Shown: in pieces, positions 9,898 to 19,093 of the stretch
Numbering within the stretch: position 1 is the stretch's first letter
Layout of the letters: each line of letters starts with the position of its first letter
Source: Streptomyces sp. NBC_01451
GTDB lineage: Bacteria; Actinomycetota; Actinomycetes; Streptomycetales; Streptomycetaceae
Direction of reading: 5' to 3'
Assembly (NCBI RefSeq): GCF_036227485.1
Contig: NZ_CP109479.1
Coordinates: 10,106,001-10,170,000 of the forward strand
Length of the DNA: 64,000 nucleotides
Made by a program: the position numbers and the translations under genes
Notes under the pieces: model-generated
The model's database searches: none
Told to the model about the DNA's origin: nothing
Seen by the model: only the letters and a program-made list of their open reading frames with translations

Positions 9898-11532
9898 ATG
9901 GGTTCTGTGCGATCCCCCCACCCCCCGCGTCCGTCCTGCCCTCCGCGTCCTGGCGCGGGCCCGTCCGACTCCGACATGAACCTCGCCGCGCGGCTGCGTG
10001 GAGGGGCGGAGGGTGAGAGCGCGTACGCTGTCGCGGTGCTGCTGGCGCGGCACTGGCAGGCGGCGTACGACTACGCGGTCATCTGCCTCGCGGCCGAGGC
10101 CGAGAGAGACCTTGCCGCCACGGTGGCCACGTCGGCCTTCTATCGCGTACTGGGGGTACTCGAACGCGGTGGGTCGAATCGGGCGTTGCGGCCCCAACTT
10201 CTCGTGTCGGTAGGGGAAACGGTCCGGGAGTGGTCTGCCGGGGACGGTGTATCGGCGCGCTTTCCGGAACTCCGCGAGCCCGTCGGTGCGCGTGGTCCAC
10301 GTGGGGAGAAGGCGCGGGCATCTGAAAGGCGGCAACTGGCCGAGCGGTCGTTTGGCGCTCTGCCGAGAGCGGCCCAGTGCCTGCTGTGGCACACCGAGGT
10401 CGAGGCCGAGCCTCTGCGCGTACCGGCCAGGCTGGTGGGGGTGGACGCCGCCAGTGCTTCGGCGGCGCTGGAGCAGGCCCGCGACCAGTTCTGGGCGTCC
10501 TGTGTACAGGCCCATCGCGAACTTGCGCCGACCGATGAATGCCGCTCTTACAGCCGTCTCCTCGACGTCCTGATCCGCCGGGGCGGCGCCCTGTTGCCCG
10601 ATGTCAGGCAGCATCTGTCGACGTGCCCTCACTGCCGTTGCACCGCGGACCAGCTCGGCCGTTCCAGAAGCGAACTCGGCACTGTCCTTGCCGAGGCGGT
10701 CCTGGGCCGGGGAGCCCGGCGTTATCTCTACTCCCGCCCGGGGCGCGGCGGCCGGGGCAGCTTCCTGCGCGACCAGGCGGTCCAGGACGGCGGGCGGACC
10801 GGTGGCGTTGGCCGTCATCGGGTCGGGGCCCGTCTGCCATGGCCCGGCGGGCGGTCCGCCGGGCCATGGCGACGGGGACGGGCCGTGGCCGTCGGAGTCG
10901 GCGTCATATCCTTCGCGCTGCTCGCGAGCGTGCTCGGCGCCCGCGGCTGGTCGGACGGGAACACGGTGCCGGCGGCCACGTGGGGCGAGGCGAGCGGCTA
11001 CTCGGCCGGCCTGGCTCCCGCTTCGCCGGGCTCCGCCGGACCCGGGCCGGCCTTCCCGCCGCGGGCCGACGGATCGGCGCCGGCCGCTCCCGCCGGCCGT
11101 TCCCGGGTGGCGGAACGCGGCCGGCTGCGCCATGTCGCCACGGGTCTGTGCCTGGACGTCCGGGGAGAGAGGGTCGTGGCCGGCGCGGGGACCCGGCTGG
11201 CGGTGTGCTCGTCCGCCGGGGCCCAGCGGTGGTCGTACGAGTACGACGGGCTGCTGCGCAGCGTCGCCGACCCCAGCCTGTGCCTGGACTCCCGCGCCGA
11301 CGACGGGAACGTCGCTCTCTCCGGCTGTGTCAGGGCCTACGCCGACGGGGTCCGCTACGACCTCACCGTCCGGGGCGAGCTGCTGCCCCACGGGGGCGGC
11401 GAGCTGGCCGTGGTGCCTGCCTCGCTCCGTGCCGGGGCGGACGTCGTGGTCAGGACGAGGTCCGGGGTGGCGGGGGAGATCTGGGTGTTCGCGTCGGACC
11501 AGTCCGTGTCCGGCGGCGCCAGGGCGGAGTGA
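9898..11532 (+). CDS. Sigma-factor-like / zinc-finger / ricin-B lectin membrane protein
   Basis: About 544 residues from ATG 9898 (an alternative ATG at 9838 is possible). Residues ~20-180 resemble an ECF sigma region 2/4 ('VLLARHWQAAYDYAVICLA', 'ERSFGALPRAAQCLLWH'). Next is an anti-sigma-like HxxxCxxC knuckle ('HLSTCPHCRC'), one transmembrane helix ('AVAVGVGVISFALLASVLGA'), a Pro/Ala/Gly linker and a C-terminal ricin-type beta-trefoil ('RHVATGLCLDVRGERVV', 'DPSLCLDSRADDG'). It looks like a membrane-anchored sensor with a cytoplasmic sigma-like part and an external sugar-binding part. I recall similar proteins as widespread in Streptomyces; the function is inferred. A LuxR gene follows on the same strand. 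Confidence 0.8.
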   Translation: MGSVRSPHPPRPSCPPRPGAGPSDSDMNLAARLRGGAEGESAYAVAVLLARHWQAAYDYAVICLAAEAERDLAATVATSAFYRVLGVLERGGSNRALRPQLLVSVGETVREWSAGDGVSARFPELREPVGARGPRGEKARASERRQLAERSFGALPRAAQCLLWHTEVEAEPLRVPARLVGVDAASASAALEQARDQFWASCVQAHRELAPTDECRSYSRLLDVLIRRGGALLPDVRQHLSTCPHCRCTADQLGRSRSELGTVLAEAVLGRGARRYLYSRPGRGGRGSFLRDQAVQDGGRTGGVGRHRVGARLPWPGGRSAGPWRRGRAVAVGVGVISFALLASVLGARGWSDGNTVPAATWGEASGYSAGLAPASPGSAGPGPAFPPRADGSAPAAPAGRSRVAERGRLRHVATGLCLDVRGERVVAGAGTRLAVCSSAGAQRWSYEYDGLLRSVADPSLCLDSRADDGNVALSGCVRAYADGVRYDLTVRGELLPHGGGELAVVPASLRAGADVVVRTRSGVAGEIWVFASDQSVSGGARAE

Positions 11533-11700
11533 GCGGCCGGGAAACGGCCGGGCGGCGGGCTGCGGGGGTTTGGGCGGAGGCCGCGTGCGGTCGGAGGATG
11601 ATCCGCCTGACATCAGTCTGGATGTCTTCGAGTTTTTGAACAGATCCAGAATGAGACACGTACCTAGGGGTGTCACGGTTCCGGTGGAAGGACATACACG

Positions 11701-12450
11701 GTGTGCGTCTCCCCAGTCGTCGTCTGTTCCTCGGCGGTGCCCTCGGTCTTTCCCGGGCTGTCTGTCGCGCTGGCCGGTGCCGAGGGGCAGTGGCCGCTGT
11801 GGGGGCGGCCGGACCCCGACGGCGGGCGGGACGGGCGGGTGGTGCGGGTGGTCCCGCCCTACCGTGAGCTGGGGGAGCCGGGCGCGGTGGACGTCGTCGT
11901 CCTGCGGTGCGAGGATCCGGCGAGGGCGCTTGGGGAACTGACGGGCGCCATGGGAGCCGTGCGTGTTCCGGTGGTTGTGGTCAGTCCCCGGCGGGACACG
12001 CGGACCGTGGTGGAGGTGTTCCGGAGCGGAGCGGGCTATCTGGTCGCTGAGGACTACTGCGGCTGCATGCTGGTCGCGGCGGTCGTGGCGGCGGCGATCG
12101 GGCACAGCTATCTCTCGCCGGCCGCGTGCGCGGCCCTGGCGGAGGGGGAGCGGGGGGCGTCCGGGAAGGGGCTCGGGGACACGTCCCCTGCCAGGGCCGG
12201 GGCGGCGGCCGAGCGGATGCGCAGTCGGCTCTCGCCGCGGGAGCGGCAGATCATGGAGTTGCTGGCGACCGGTCTGGGCGCCCAGGAGATCGGCCTGCGG
12301 CTGCGGCTGAGCGAGAAGACGGTCCGCAACTACCTCAGCAACATCTACGGCAAGCTGGACGCCCGGGGGAGTACGGACGCGGTGCTGCGATGGCTGGGCG
12401 CGGCCCCGGCCCCGGCCGCTCGTACAGGAGAGAGCGTCCGGCGTAGGTGA
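11701..12450 (+). CDS. LuxR-family (NarL-type) response-regulator-like protein
   Basis: 249 residues from GTG 11701, preceded by GGAAGGA at good spacing. The N-terminal half resembles a degenerate receiver domain; I see no clean phospho-acceptor Asp context, so it may be an atypical regulator. The C-terminal HTH is canonical: 'LSPRERQIMELLATGLG' then 'LSEKTVRNYLSNIYGKLD'. It lies 168 bases after the ricin-B protein and probably belongs with it. Targets are unknown; the secreted proteins downstream are candidates. Confidence 0.85.
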   Translation: MCVSPVVVCSSAVPSVFPGLSVALAGAEGQWPLWGRPDPDGGRDGRVVRVVPPYRELGEPGAVDVVVLRCEDPARALGELTGAMGAVRVPVVVVSPRRDTRTVVEVFRSGAGYLVAEDYCGCMLVAAVVAAAIGHSYLSPAACAALAEGERGASGKGLGDTSPARAGAAAERMRSRLSPRERQIMELLATGLGAQEIGLRLRLSEKTVRNYLSNIYGKLDARGSTDAVLRWLGAAPAPAARTGESVRRR

Positions 12451-14012
12451 ACCACTCCGGCCGCTCTTTGTCCCGCCCGATGTGGACCTCGAACCGGGCT
12501 TTTCGCCCGGTCGTCCCGCTCTCGCTTGCCGCTCCTGCCTCCGTGCCGCCGCGCACCCGCGGCGGACGGCACCGGTCCAGGATCACCGGACGGCTGAGCG
12601 GCCGCTGCGTTCCCTGGGCTCCGGGGCGCACTCCCGTCGTACCGGCACGGGGTCTCGGGATGAGTGCGTGTGCGCGGCGTGTCCGCCTCGCCGCCGTCCT
12701 TTTCCGCGCGCGGGCGGCAGGCCGGATTCCCCGTCGATCCCCGTCGTCCGGTGCCCGGCATCGCGCGCAGTGGCCCGCCGCGCGCTGACCGGCGTGTGCG
12801 GACAGGACTCCGGCGTCGGCCCGGGAGGACGGGGTCTCGGCCCGGGCTCCTTCTCGTGTCGCCCCGGAGATCCTTCGCCGGGGCCTGACGTCGTTTGTCG
12901 CTGCTCCGGCTTTCTGTTCGGCGGCGGTCAAGGGCACGGGCGGACTCCGCTTCGTCGTCGAGCGGATGTTCGCATGCGCGGCAGTCGCCGGTCCGGCCGC
13001 CTCTGCGTCCGCAGGAAACGCCGCGGGGAACACCTCGGGAAATGCCGGTCAGAATCGCGTTGCGAGCCCTTCCGGGATGGTTGCGCAACCATGGAACTGC
13101 CCTCTTCGTGTCGTGGAGCCGGGCAATCCTCAATTCCAGCTCAAATCCGCCGGCGGGTTACAGGGAGGCCGAACAAGCGTTTGGCTTAAGGGTGGACATA
13201 ATGGCTTAAATCGCCAGGTTGAACTTCAAAGGATACTCACCGGTAGGGATATTTGACCCTACCGGAAGCGAAAATTCGAGTCGTAAAGTAATCGTAAAGC
13301 GGCCTGGTCGTTGCGATAGGCGGCGGGGCAGCTGCAGGCGGATTGTCTGGTGACGCTTCGTCAAATGACCGGAGCAGCGGCAGAGGGATTCTGTGGACGG
13401 GAGGTGGTGGCTGTGGCGCAGGCCGAGGGAGTCCGCGCTGGCGGTTCGACGGTGTGCGTGAGCACGGGTGAGTGTTCCGCGTGGGCCTGCCCCCTGTACG
13501 GGTTCCCGGCCGCCCGGCCGGCGTGCCGCCGCATCGGCCGGCCGGGATGCCTGTCCCCGCCCGCGGACCCAAAGTTCCGCGGATGCGTCCGGTCCGGGCA
13601 GCTCACGGGCCATGACGTCGCCCCGGCCTCGCCGCCGCTCGCACGCCTGCTTGCAACGTTCACCCTCACCGGGACCGGTCGGCGGGGGGTGGTCGGCGCC
13701 GGGCCTCCTGGCCGCCAACGCCGCCGGCGCTGTGGGGTGGAAGGGGCGGCAGGTCCGCCTTCCGGGGGCGGCGAGCCGCGGCGCCGGGCATCACACTGCG
13801 CAACGGATCGTGGAGCGGGCGGGAGGTGCGTCCCCCTCTCCGCCGGATCGGAAGACCGTGGAGCCGGGGCCGGTTGTCGACGCGCGCAACAGCGTTTCCC
13901 GGCCGCCGCCTGAAACGGATGCCCCGCCCGGAACCAGCGTTCATCGATTCCGTGCGCCTTGACGCGCCACGGAACACGAAAACCCTCATGTATTCACTCG
14001 GAAAGGTAGAAC
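12451..14012. other. 1.5 kb without a convincing gene
   Basis: Several open frames cross this region on both strands but are Arg/Pro/Gly-rich, lack domain motifs and contradict one another. The only structured element seen is the hairpin at 13240-13265. The last 25 bases before 14013 contain the ribosome site (GGAAAGG) of the secreted protein gene. Confidence 0.5.
13240..13265. promoter_or_regulatory. Perfect 9-bp inverted repeat with 8-base AT loop
   Basis: CCGGTAGGG and CCCTACCGG are separated by atatttga. No T tract follows, so an operator or an RNA stem is as likely as a terminator. It sits in the otherwise empty region upstream of the secreted-protein genes. Confidence 0.45.
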
Positions 14013-14819
14013 ATGTCTGCAGCACGCCGCCACAAAAAGCGCGGAATTCTGACCGGGACCGCGGGCGCGGCCCTCGCCACAGCTCTGGGTATCACCGCAA
14101 TCGCCGTCCTGAACAACTCCGCATCTGCGGCAATCGTCCGCAGTACGGTGGTGGACCCGGCGGACACGAAGGAAGTCAACTTCCGCGTCGACGAGTGCAA
14201 TGGGCTGATAAGGGACAAGCAGAATGGGGCAAATGTTGTTTCGAACTGCAAGTGGACCGACATCAAGGTCACCACGGTGGACGGCAAGAGCGTGATCGTC
14301 GGCGACAACGACAACGCGCAGAAGTTCGTGAACTGCGGAACGGGAACCCTGCGCGAGACCGTGTCGTGGTCCCGCGGCAGCCAGACCGCCGTCACGATCG
14401 CGGCCAGCGTCGCCTTCAAGGGCGAGGTCAGCTTCCTCATCGCCGCCTTCGAAGCGTCCGGCACCATCACGGGCAGTACCGCCTGGACGTTCGAGCGGAC
14501 CTACACCAACAACACCACGGTCGAGGTGCCGCCCGGCGAAACCGGCTGGATCACCCACGCCGAAAAGCGGATCAAGGGCACCGGCACCCTCGACCTGCAG
14601 CTGAGGGCCAACACACCGGGCGACTTCCTCCAATTCCTCATCAAGGACGTCGAGATCGACTCACCGGCGAAGGAAGCGGGCGGGTCCATCGTCACCCACA
14701 CCCGCAAGCACACCGCCGCCGACAAGGAGATCTGCGCCAACAACGCCGAACCCGCGGGGCCGGGAGAGACGGGTGCCCTGATCGCGGCGGACGGCAGCGA
14801 CCTGCCCGACACCCCCTGA
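14013..14819 (+). CDS. Secreted protein, paralogue of the next gene
   Basis: 268 residues. The start ATG follows GGAAAGG. An N-terminal basic stretch ('ARRHKKRGILTG'), a hydrophobic core and 'NSASAA' form a Sec signal peptide (cleavage near residue 39). The mature protein has three Cys in its first half and a beta-rich body with the motif 'VEVPPGETGWITHAEKRIKG'. The C-terminus ('AADGSDLPDTP') is shared with the paralogue. The alternating Thr/Ser-rich strands around the VPPGETGW motif recall aerolysin/ETX-type pore-forming proteins, but that is only a resemblance. Function unknown. Confidence 0.8.
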   Translation: MSAARRHKKRGILTGTAGAALATALGITAIAVLNNSASAAIVRSTVVDPADTKEVNFRVDECNGLIRDKQNGANVVSNCKWTDIKVTTVDGKSVIVGDNDNAQKFVNCGTGTLRETVSWSRGSQTAVTIAASVAFKGEVSFLIAAFEASGTITGSTAWTFERTYTNNTTVEVPPGETGWITHAEKRIKGTGTLDLQLRANTPGDFLQFLIKDVEIDSPAKEAGGSIVTHTRKHTAADKEICANNAEPAGPGETGALIAADGSDLPDTP

Positions 14820-14970
14820 CCCACGGGCTCGGAACGCGCCAAGGCGATACGGCGTCGGCCGGACGACCACACACCGATTTTCACGCACACAGGGCGTCGC
14901 CGTCAGGCGACCGGATTACTGACCCGTAAACAGATCGCGCCCAAGGCCGAGAAGCCCGGTCCGCCGTCGG

Positions 14971-14999
14971 CCAACAGGCCAACAGGCCAACAGGCCAAC
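14971..14999. repeat. Short tandem repeat (CCAACAGG unit)
   Basis: Three full 8-base units CCAACAGG and a partial fourth lie in the spacer between the two secreted-protein genes, about 80 bases upstream of the second start codon. Confidence 0.7.
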
Positions 15000-15079
15000 G
15001 GGATCGGGCCCGGCCTCCGCACGACCGACCCCCGGCCGCTCGGCGGCCGACCCCCCACCGCAACACGAAAGGCACCGTC

Positions 15080-15823
15080 ATGTCGAACAACAGGCGCAGG
15101 AAACGAGGCGCCCTCACCGGAACCATCGGGCTGGGACTCGCCGCGGTCGTCGGAGCAGGCCTCCTGGCCACCACCGGCAACCCCGCCTCCGCCGCCACGC
15201 TGGAAGTGGACGCCCTGACGGACCCGGCCCGCGCGGAACAGATCATGAACGACTGCAACAACCCCACGGCCTCGGGCGCGGTCTGCGACTGGACCAATGT
15301 CACAGCCGAGGCGGCACCGGACGACTTCAACCTGATCAGCGACTCGCAGGCCGTGAGCAAGTGGGTCAACTGCAGCAGCACCAACACCACGACGGCGATC
15401 GAGTGGAAGATGCAGACCAGCCACGCCTGGACGATCGGAGAGAAGACCGAGGCCACCTTCACCCTCGGCGCGCTCTTCGAGAAGATGAAGGTGTCGGCGT
15501 CACTCAGCGAAGAATTCAAGATCACCAGTACGGGATCCTTCGCGTCCACCACGACACTGGTCATCCCGCCCGGCGAGACCGGCTGGCTCGTCCACGACAG
15601 CAAGCGTGCCAAGATCACCGGCACCCTGGTCGCCAAGATCGGCGCTGACGACATCACCGTGCGCAACCTCTCACTCGACGCACCCCGCTTCAACGACGCC
15701 GGCGCCATCGCCGCGCACACCCGCAAGCACAACGGCAGCGACACGGCACTGTGCAAGGACGGCGCCGCCCCGGCCGGCCTCGTCGAATCGAGCGACGGCA
15801 GCGACCTCCCGCTGCAGCCCTGA
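15080..15823 (+). CDS. Secreted protein, paralogue of the preceding gene
   Basis: 247 residues. The signal peptide begins 'MSNNRRRKRGALTGTIG' and ends near 'NPASAA'. The body repeats the architecture of the upstream gene: Cys-containing N-terminal half, 'VIPPGETGWLVHDSKRAKI', an 'AHTRKHNGSDTALCKDG' segment matching 'THTRKHTAADKEICANN' in the neighbour, and the same 'SDGSDLPLQP'-type tail. The pair arose by tandem duplication and has diverged strongly. Both are probably exported; beta-pore-forming or surface-binding roles are speculation. Confidence 0.8.
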   Translation: MSNNRRRKRGALTGTIGLGLAAVVGAGLLATTGNPASAATLEVDALTDPARAEQIMNDCNNPTASGAVCDWTNVTAEAAPDDFNLISDSQAVSKWVNCSSTNTTTAIEWKMQTSHAWTIGEKTEATFTLGALFEKMKVSASLSEEFKITSTGSFASTTTLVIPPGETGWLVHDSKRAKITGTLVAKIGADDITVRNLSLDAPRFNDAGAIAAHTRKHNGSDTALCKDGAAPAGLVESSDGSDLPLQP

Positions 15824-15916
15824 CCCCTCCAGGCCACCAGAACCCGACCGTGTGTCCGCGCCGGCAGGAACGACGCGGACACACGTCGGTGTGTGGGTGT
15901 GTCAAATTGTGTGGCC

Positions 15917-16104
15917 CCGACCCACGTCCGGTGGCAACAGAAAGTGACGTTCGATGTTTTTCGTGATGTGGCCGGCCCGGGTGGGAGGCCGGCGCCCGGG
16001 CGGTGCGTTCGCCCCGGGCGGGAAACGAGGTCCTGGGGGAGTACCCACGCGGTTCGGCCAGACGTTCTTCCCATGGCTGTCCGTCACCGCCGGACGTGGG
16101 TCGG
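15917..16104. repeat. 188-bp element with perfect 15-bp terminal inverted repeats, copy A
   Basis: The ends are CCGACCCACGTCCGG (15917-15931) and its exact reverse complement (16090-16104). The interior is related over its whole length to the stretch at 17407-17595. It lies between the second secreted-protein gene and the DUF4394 gene. A MITE-like mobile element or a structured RNA repeat are the two readings. Confidence 0.65.
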
Positions 16105-16130
16105 GGGTGTTGGCGTGGCACGCCTCACGG

Positions 16131-16172
16131 TTGTCGGGTTGTCGGGTTGGTGGGTTGTCGGGTTGGTGGGGT
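16131..16172 (+). repeat. Direct repeats of a GTCGGGTTG(G) motif
   Basis: Five tandem, slightly varied copies of gtcgggtt / ggtgggtt follow copy A of the 188-bp element, about 120 bases before the DUF4394 start. The role is unknown. Confidence 0.55.
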
Positions 16173-16294
16173 GCTGTGGGGTGGGCTGTCCGGGTGGTTT
16201 TCGGTGCTGGCGCCTGTCCGTGGTGGTGGTGGTGACGGATTGCTTTCAGAGACCTCGGCGGTCCTGTTCGAGGCGTGTGAATCTGGGAGTGAAC

Positions 16295-17149
16295 ATGCGT
16301 AAACGCATCATCGCTGTGGCCGGTCTGCTGGTGGCCGCTTCGTGTGCCGGGCCGGCGCTCGCGGCCGGCGACACCGCGGCTGGAGTCAAGCAGGCCGGGT
16401 TGTCGGCGATCGGTCTCACGAGTGATCAGCGGCTGGTCGTGTTCGATGTCCGTCGTCCCGCGGGCGTCTGGTCGCTGGGCAGGGTCTGGGGACTGTCCGG
16501 GGACACCAGGCTGGTGGGGATCGATTTCCGGGTGCAGAACGGAAAGCTGTACGGAGTCGGTGACCGGGGCGGCATCTACACCTTCAGTACCCGCAACGCG
16601 CAAGCGATGAAGGTGTCGCAGCTGACGGTCGCCCTGTCCGGGACCGCGTTCGGGGTCGATTTCAACCCGGCCGCCAACCGGCTGCGGGTCGTCTCCGGCA
16701 GCGGGCAGAACCTGCGGCACAACATGGACGACCCGGCCGCCCCGCTGGCCACCACCGTCGACGCCACCCTCACCAACCCCACCACCCCGCCGTCCACCGC
16801 CATCGGCGTGACCGGCGCCGCCTACACCAACAACGACCTCAGCACGGCGACCGCGACGACCCTGTTCGACCTGGATACGATGGCCGACCGGGTCTCGGTG
16901 CAGTCCCCGGCCAACACCGGCACCCTCGCGCCCGCCGGCAGCCTCGGAACCGACGCGGACCCCGACGCCGGCTTCGACATCTACTACGACCCGGCCACCG
17001 GGACCAACCAGGGCTACGCGGTCATCAAGACCACGGGGACCTCCCGTCTGTACCGCGTCAACCTGCTGAACGGCAAGGCCACCGACAGCGGCGCCTTCCC
17101 GAAGAAGTTCCAGGTCACCGACCTGGCACTGCCCATCAACCAGCGGTAG
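16295..17149 (+). CDS. DUF4394 secreted protein
   Basis: 284 residues from ATG 16295 (GGGAG ribosome site). The signal peptide 'MRKRIIAVAGLLVAASCAGP' is followed by the AxA site 'ALAAG'. The rest is a single DUF4394 domain with beta-propeller-like repeats ('AIGLTSDQRLVVFDV', 'GVDFNPAANRLRVVS', 'YDPATGTNQGYAVI'). Usual family length is 250-300. Biochemical role is not established. A strong terminator follows. Confidence 0.88.
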   Translation: MRKRIIAVAGLLVAASCAGPALAAGDTAAGVKQAGLSAIGLTSDQRLVVFDVRRPAGVWSLGRVWGLSGDTRLVGIDFRVQNGKLYGVGDRGGIYTFSTRNAQAMKVSQLTVALSGTAFGVDFNPAANRLRVVSGSGQNLRHNMDDPAAPLATTVDATLTNPTTPPSTAIGVTGAAYTNNDLSTATATTLFDLDTMADRVSVQSPANTGTLAPAGSLGTDADPDAGFDIYYDPATGTNQGYAVIKTTGTSRLYRVNLLNGKATDSGAFPKKFQVTDLALPINQR

Positions 17150-17179
17150 CCCCTGAGCCCTGACACGCGGAGTCCGGCA

Positions 17180-17216
17180 GGAGGCCTGAGAGGGGGCTGC
17201 CCCCTCTCAGGCCTCC
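17180..17216 (+). terminator. Perfect 17-bp stem-loop terminator
   Basis: GGAGGCCTGAGAGGGGG pairs exactly with its complement around a CTG loop, 30 bases after the DUF4394 stop codon. There is no U tract, as is usual for Streptomyces terminators. Confidence 0.85.
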
Positions 17217-17318
17217 CCAGCACCCTGCTCGTCGCGGGCGGCCGGCATCAGGTTCCCCCCCGAGATACGGAGTGTGCTGACAGAGGGGCAGACGGTTCTG
17301 ACGAGAGGAACACCGGCC

Positions 17319-17383
17319 ATGGCCGCTCCCGGAAAGCACTCGCTGGAGTTGCGTGAGCGTGCGGTGATGTACCGCACCTCCGG
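17319..17383 (+). pseudogene. IS3-family transposase OrfA, N-terminal remnant
   Basis: 'MAAPGKHSLELRERAVMYRT' is the opening of a common actinobacterial IS3 OrfA (HTH), with one residue missing in 'AVRMYR' and loss of homology about 20 codons in. A ribosome site GAGAGG precedes the ATG. Copy B of the 188-bp element starts 24 bases later. Confidence 0.65.
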
Positions 17384-17406
17384 GGTGGGTCACTTCAACC
17401 GTTCTG

Positions 17407-17595
17407 GCTCACGTCGGGTGGTGATGGAAGGTGATGTTGGATGGTGTTCGTGATGTGTCCGGCCCGGGTGGGTGGCTGGTGTTCGGGTGGTGTGTTCGTT
17501 CTGGGTGGGAAGTGAGGTTCCGGGGGAGTGCTTACGCGGTTCAACCAGGGGTCTGTTCCGTGGCTGTCCGTCACTGCCGGATGTGGGTTGGGGTC
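17407..17595. repeat. 188-bp element, diverged copy B
   Basis: Aligned with copy A it shares long blocks, including GGCCCGGGTGGG near the left end and GTGGCTGTCCGTCAC near the right end. The terminal inverted repeats are degraded (CTCACGTCGGG against CCGGATGTGGG). It is in the same orientation as copy A and about 1.5 kb away, flanking the DUF4394 gene and IS3 debris. Confidence 0.6.
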
Positions 17596-17854
17596 GTTGA
17601 AGTGAGATGCTGCATCAACTGGCGCAGCAATGCGCGTTCTTGCTGTTCGGGCAGTCCTTCCAGCTCGTGATGGGCCGTGCCCCGCGCCGGGTCGCCGGCC
17701 GGCGTTGTGGCGAGGCGTTCGGGGGCATTGCGGGTGGCGGCATGCGCATCTGGCCCGGGCAAGGTGTCGTGGGGTTTCGTCTGGGGCTCTTTTTCGGTTC
17801 TTCTTGCGGTTCGTTCGGTTGGTACTTCCGGATCTACGCAGAGGAGCTCTTTGG

Positions 17855-18360
17855 TCACGGGGAGTTGGCGCGGCGGGCGTCCCCGTCATGGCGGGCGGGG
17901 GTGAACCGTCCCGGCGGCGGGTCCTCGTCCAGCCAGCCCCGCTCCACCAGACGCTTCAGTTTCCCCCGGGTCCCGTCGGTCTTCGCTGTGGTGGCTTCCG
18001 GTCCGATCCGCGGCTCGGTCTGTTTGGCCTGCAGCGGATTGGGAGCGTCTGCGACGATCTCGACGATGTCCCGGTACACGTCCGGCAACGCCTGAGCAAC
18101 CAGGTCCTCCCGCCACGGCGGCACCGCCATCATGCCAATGCCGTGCGGTGCCGGCGTTTCCTTGGGTTCCAGCCCATCGTGCGCTCCTACTTCTGGTGCT
18201 GCCTGCGCGGCCGGCGGCTCTGCCAGCACCTGCGCGGTGACCCTGCTCATCCTGTGGCGGGAGACCCGCCGCTGGCGCCGGCGGCGGGTCTCCCGCCGGT
18301 GGGCCCGAATGGTCTTCCGGAACCCGCCGTTCGTGAACTCGCGGACGGCACGGTCGTCTC
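17855..18360 (-). pseudogene. Degenerate gene with winged-helix-like C-terminal segment
   Basis: The frame 'VREFTNGGFRKTIRAHRRE' through 'ALPDVYRDIVEIVADAPNPL' to 'GTRGKLKRLVERGWLDED' looks like real coding sequence with a wHTH-like end, but it has no plausible start codon or ribosome site. I associate this segment with Streptomyces mobile elements without being able to name the family. Adjacent frames (17571-17858 and 18361-18520) may be further pieces. Confidence 0.4.
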
Positions 18361-18520
18361 GGAGAAGAACACGCCGCGGGCCTCCTGGCCGGCGGCGTGC
18401 CCTGTCTCCGGTTCAGCCCCCGCGTCCGCGACCGCCCGGGAGAGCGCCGCAGGCCACACGGGCTCTGCACGCAGGCCGATGGATCCGTCTGTGCCAGTAG
18501 CCCCGAGCGCAACTCGGCGA

Positions 18521-19093
18521 TCAGCGCGGCGAGGAAACAGGGCATTCCTCATGGTCGTCGGAGTGATGGAAGAGGACCAAAACCGCTTCCCGGGCCTGCG
18601 CCCATGCTGCATTGACACTCGCAAACGTCCGGGCGCTTTCATACCCGGAGACAAGATCCAAAACTTTCCCTACGAGATCGAGTCGGCGCAGTGCTTCTTC
18701 CCTGGTCAAGGCCCTGAGCTTCAGGAGCCTGGACAACTGAGCGACCTCGTTCATGGCATATGCCGTGCCGGAGGCGGCCGCCATGCCGTCAGCTACGAAG
18801 TGCCTGGAGAAGGCATCCAATTGCGCAGAAAGGGCCTCCAGGGAAAGCAGGGCTCGCGTTACAGGGTTGTTGTCGCAGTGGCCGGCCCCGTCCCTCTGCC
18901 ACGGCAGCCCATCCGACGGCATCAGCCGGCGGGGCGAGACCCGAGCGATGCCGGGGCCGCCAGGGGAGTGTCGCCCGGTCTGAGCGACGCTGATGGCCTC
19001 CAGGAGCTCGGCGTCGGTGGACGCCAGGATCTGGTCCAGCCGGTCGTCAGCCGCAGTACGGTCGTCGTCCAGGTCATGCGGGAAGTCACTCAC
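18521..19093 (-). CDS. Hypothetical protein coupled to an ECF sigma factor
   Basis: 190 residues from GTG 19093, with GGAGGGAGAG upstream and an 8-base overlap with the end of the sigma gene. It is largely alpha-helical, with a Leu/Ala-rich middle ('ALLSLEALSAQLDAFSRHF', 'NEVAQLSRLLKLRALTREEA'). No transmembrane helix or zinc motif is visible, so it is not a typical membrane anti-sigma factor. Its position directly after the sigma factor suggests a regulatory partner or cytoplasmic anti-sigma. No known family recognised. Confidence 0.65.
   Translation of the reverse strand: MSDFPHDLDDDRTAADDRLDQILASTDAELLEAISVAQTGRHSPGGPGIARVSPRRLMPSDGLPWQRDGAGHCDNNPVTRALLSLEALSAQLDAFSRHFVADGMAAASGTAYAMNEVAQLSRLLKLRALTREEALRRLDLVGKVLDLVSGYESARTFASVNAAWAQAREAVLVLFHHSDDHEECPVSSPR

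Noticed and set aside
9673..12105. 810-codon minus-strand open frame
   Set aside because: It lies opposite the sigma-like/ricin-B gene, is Arg/Pro/Gly-rich, has no motif, and also runs through intergenic DNA.
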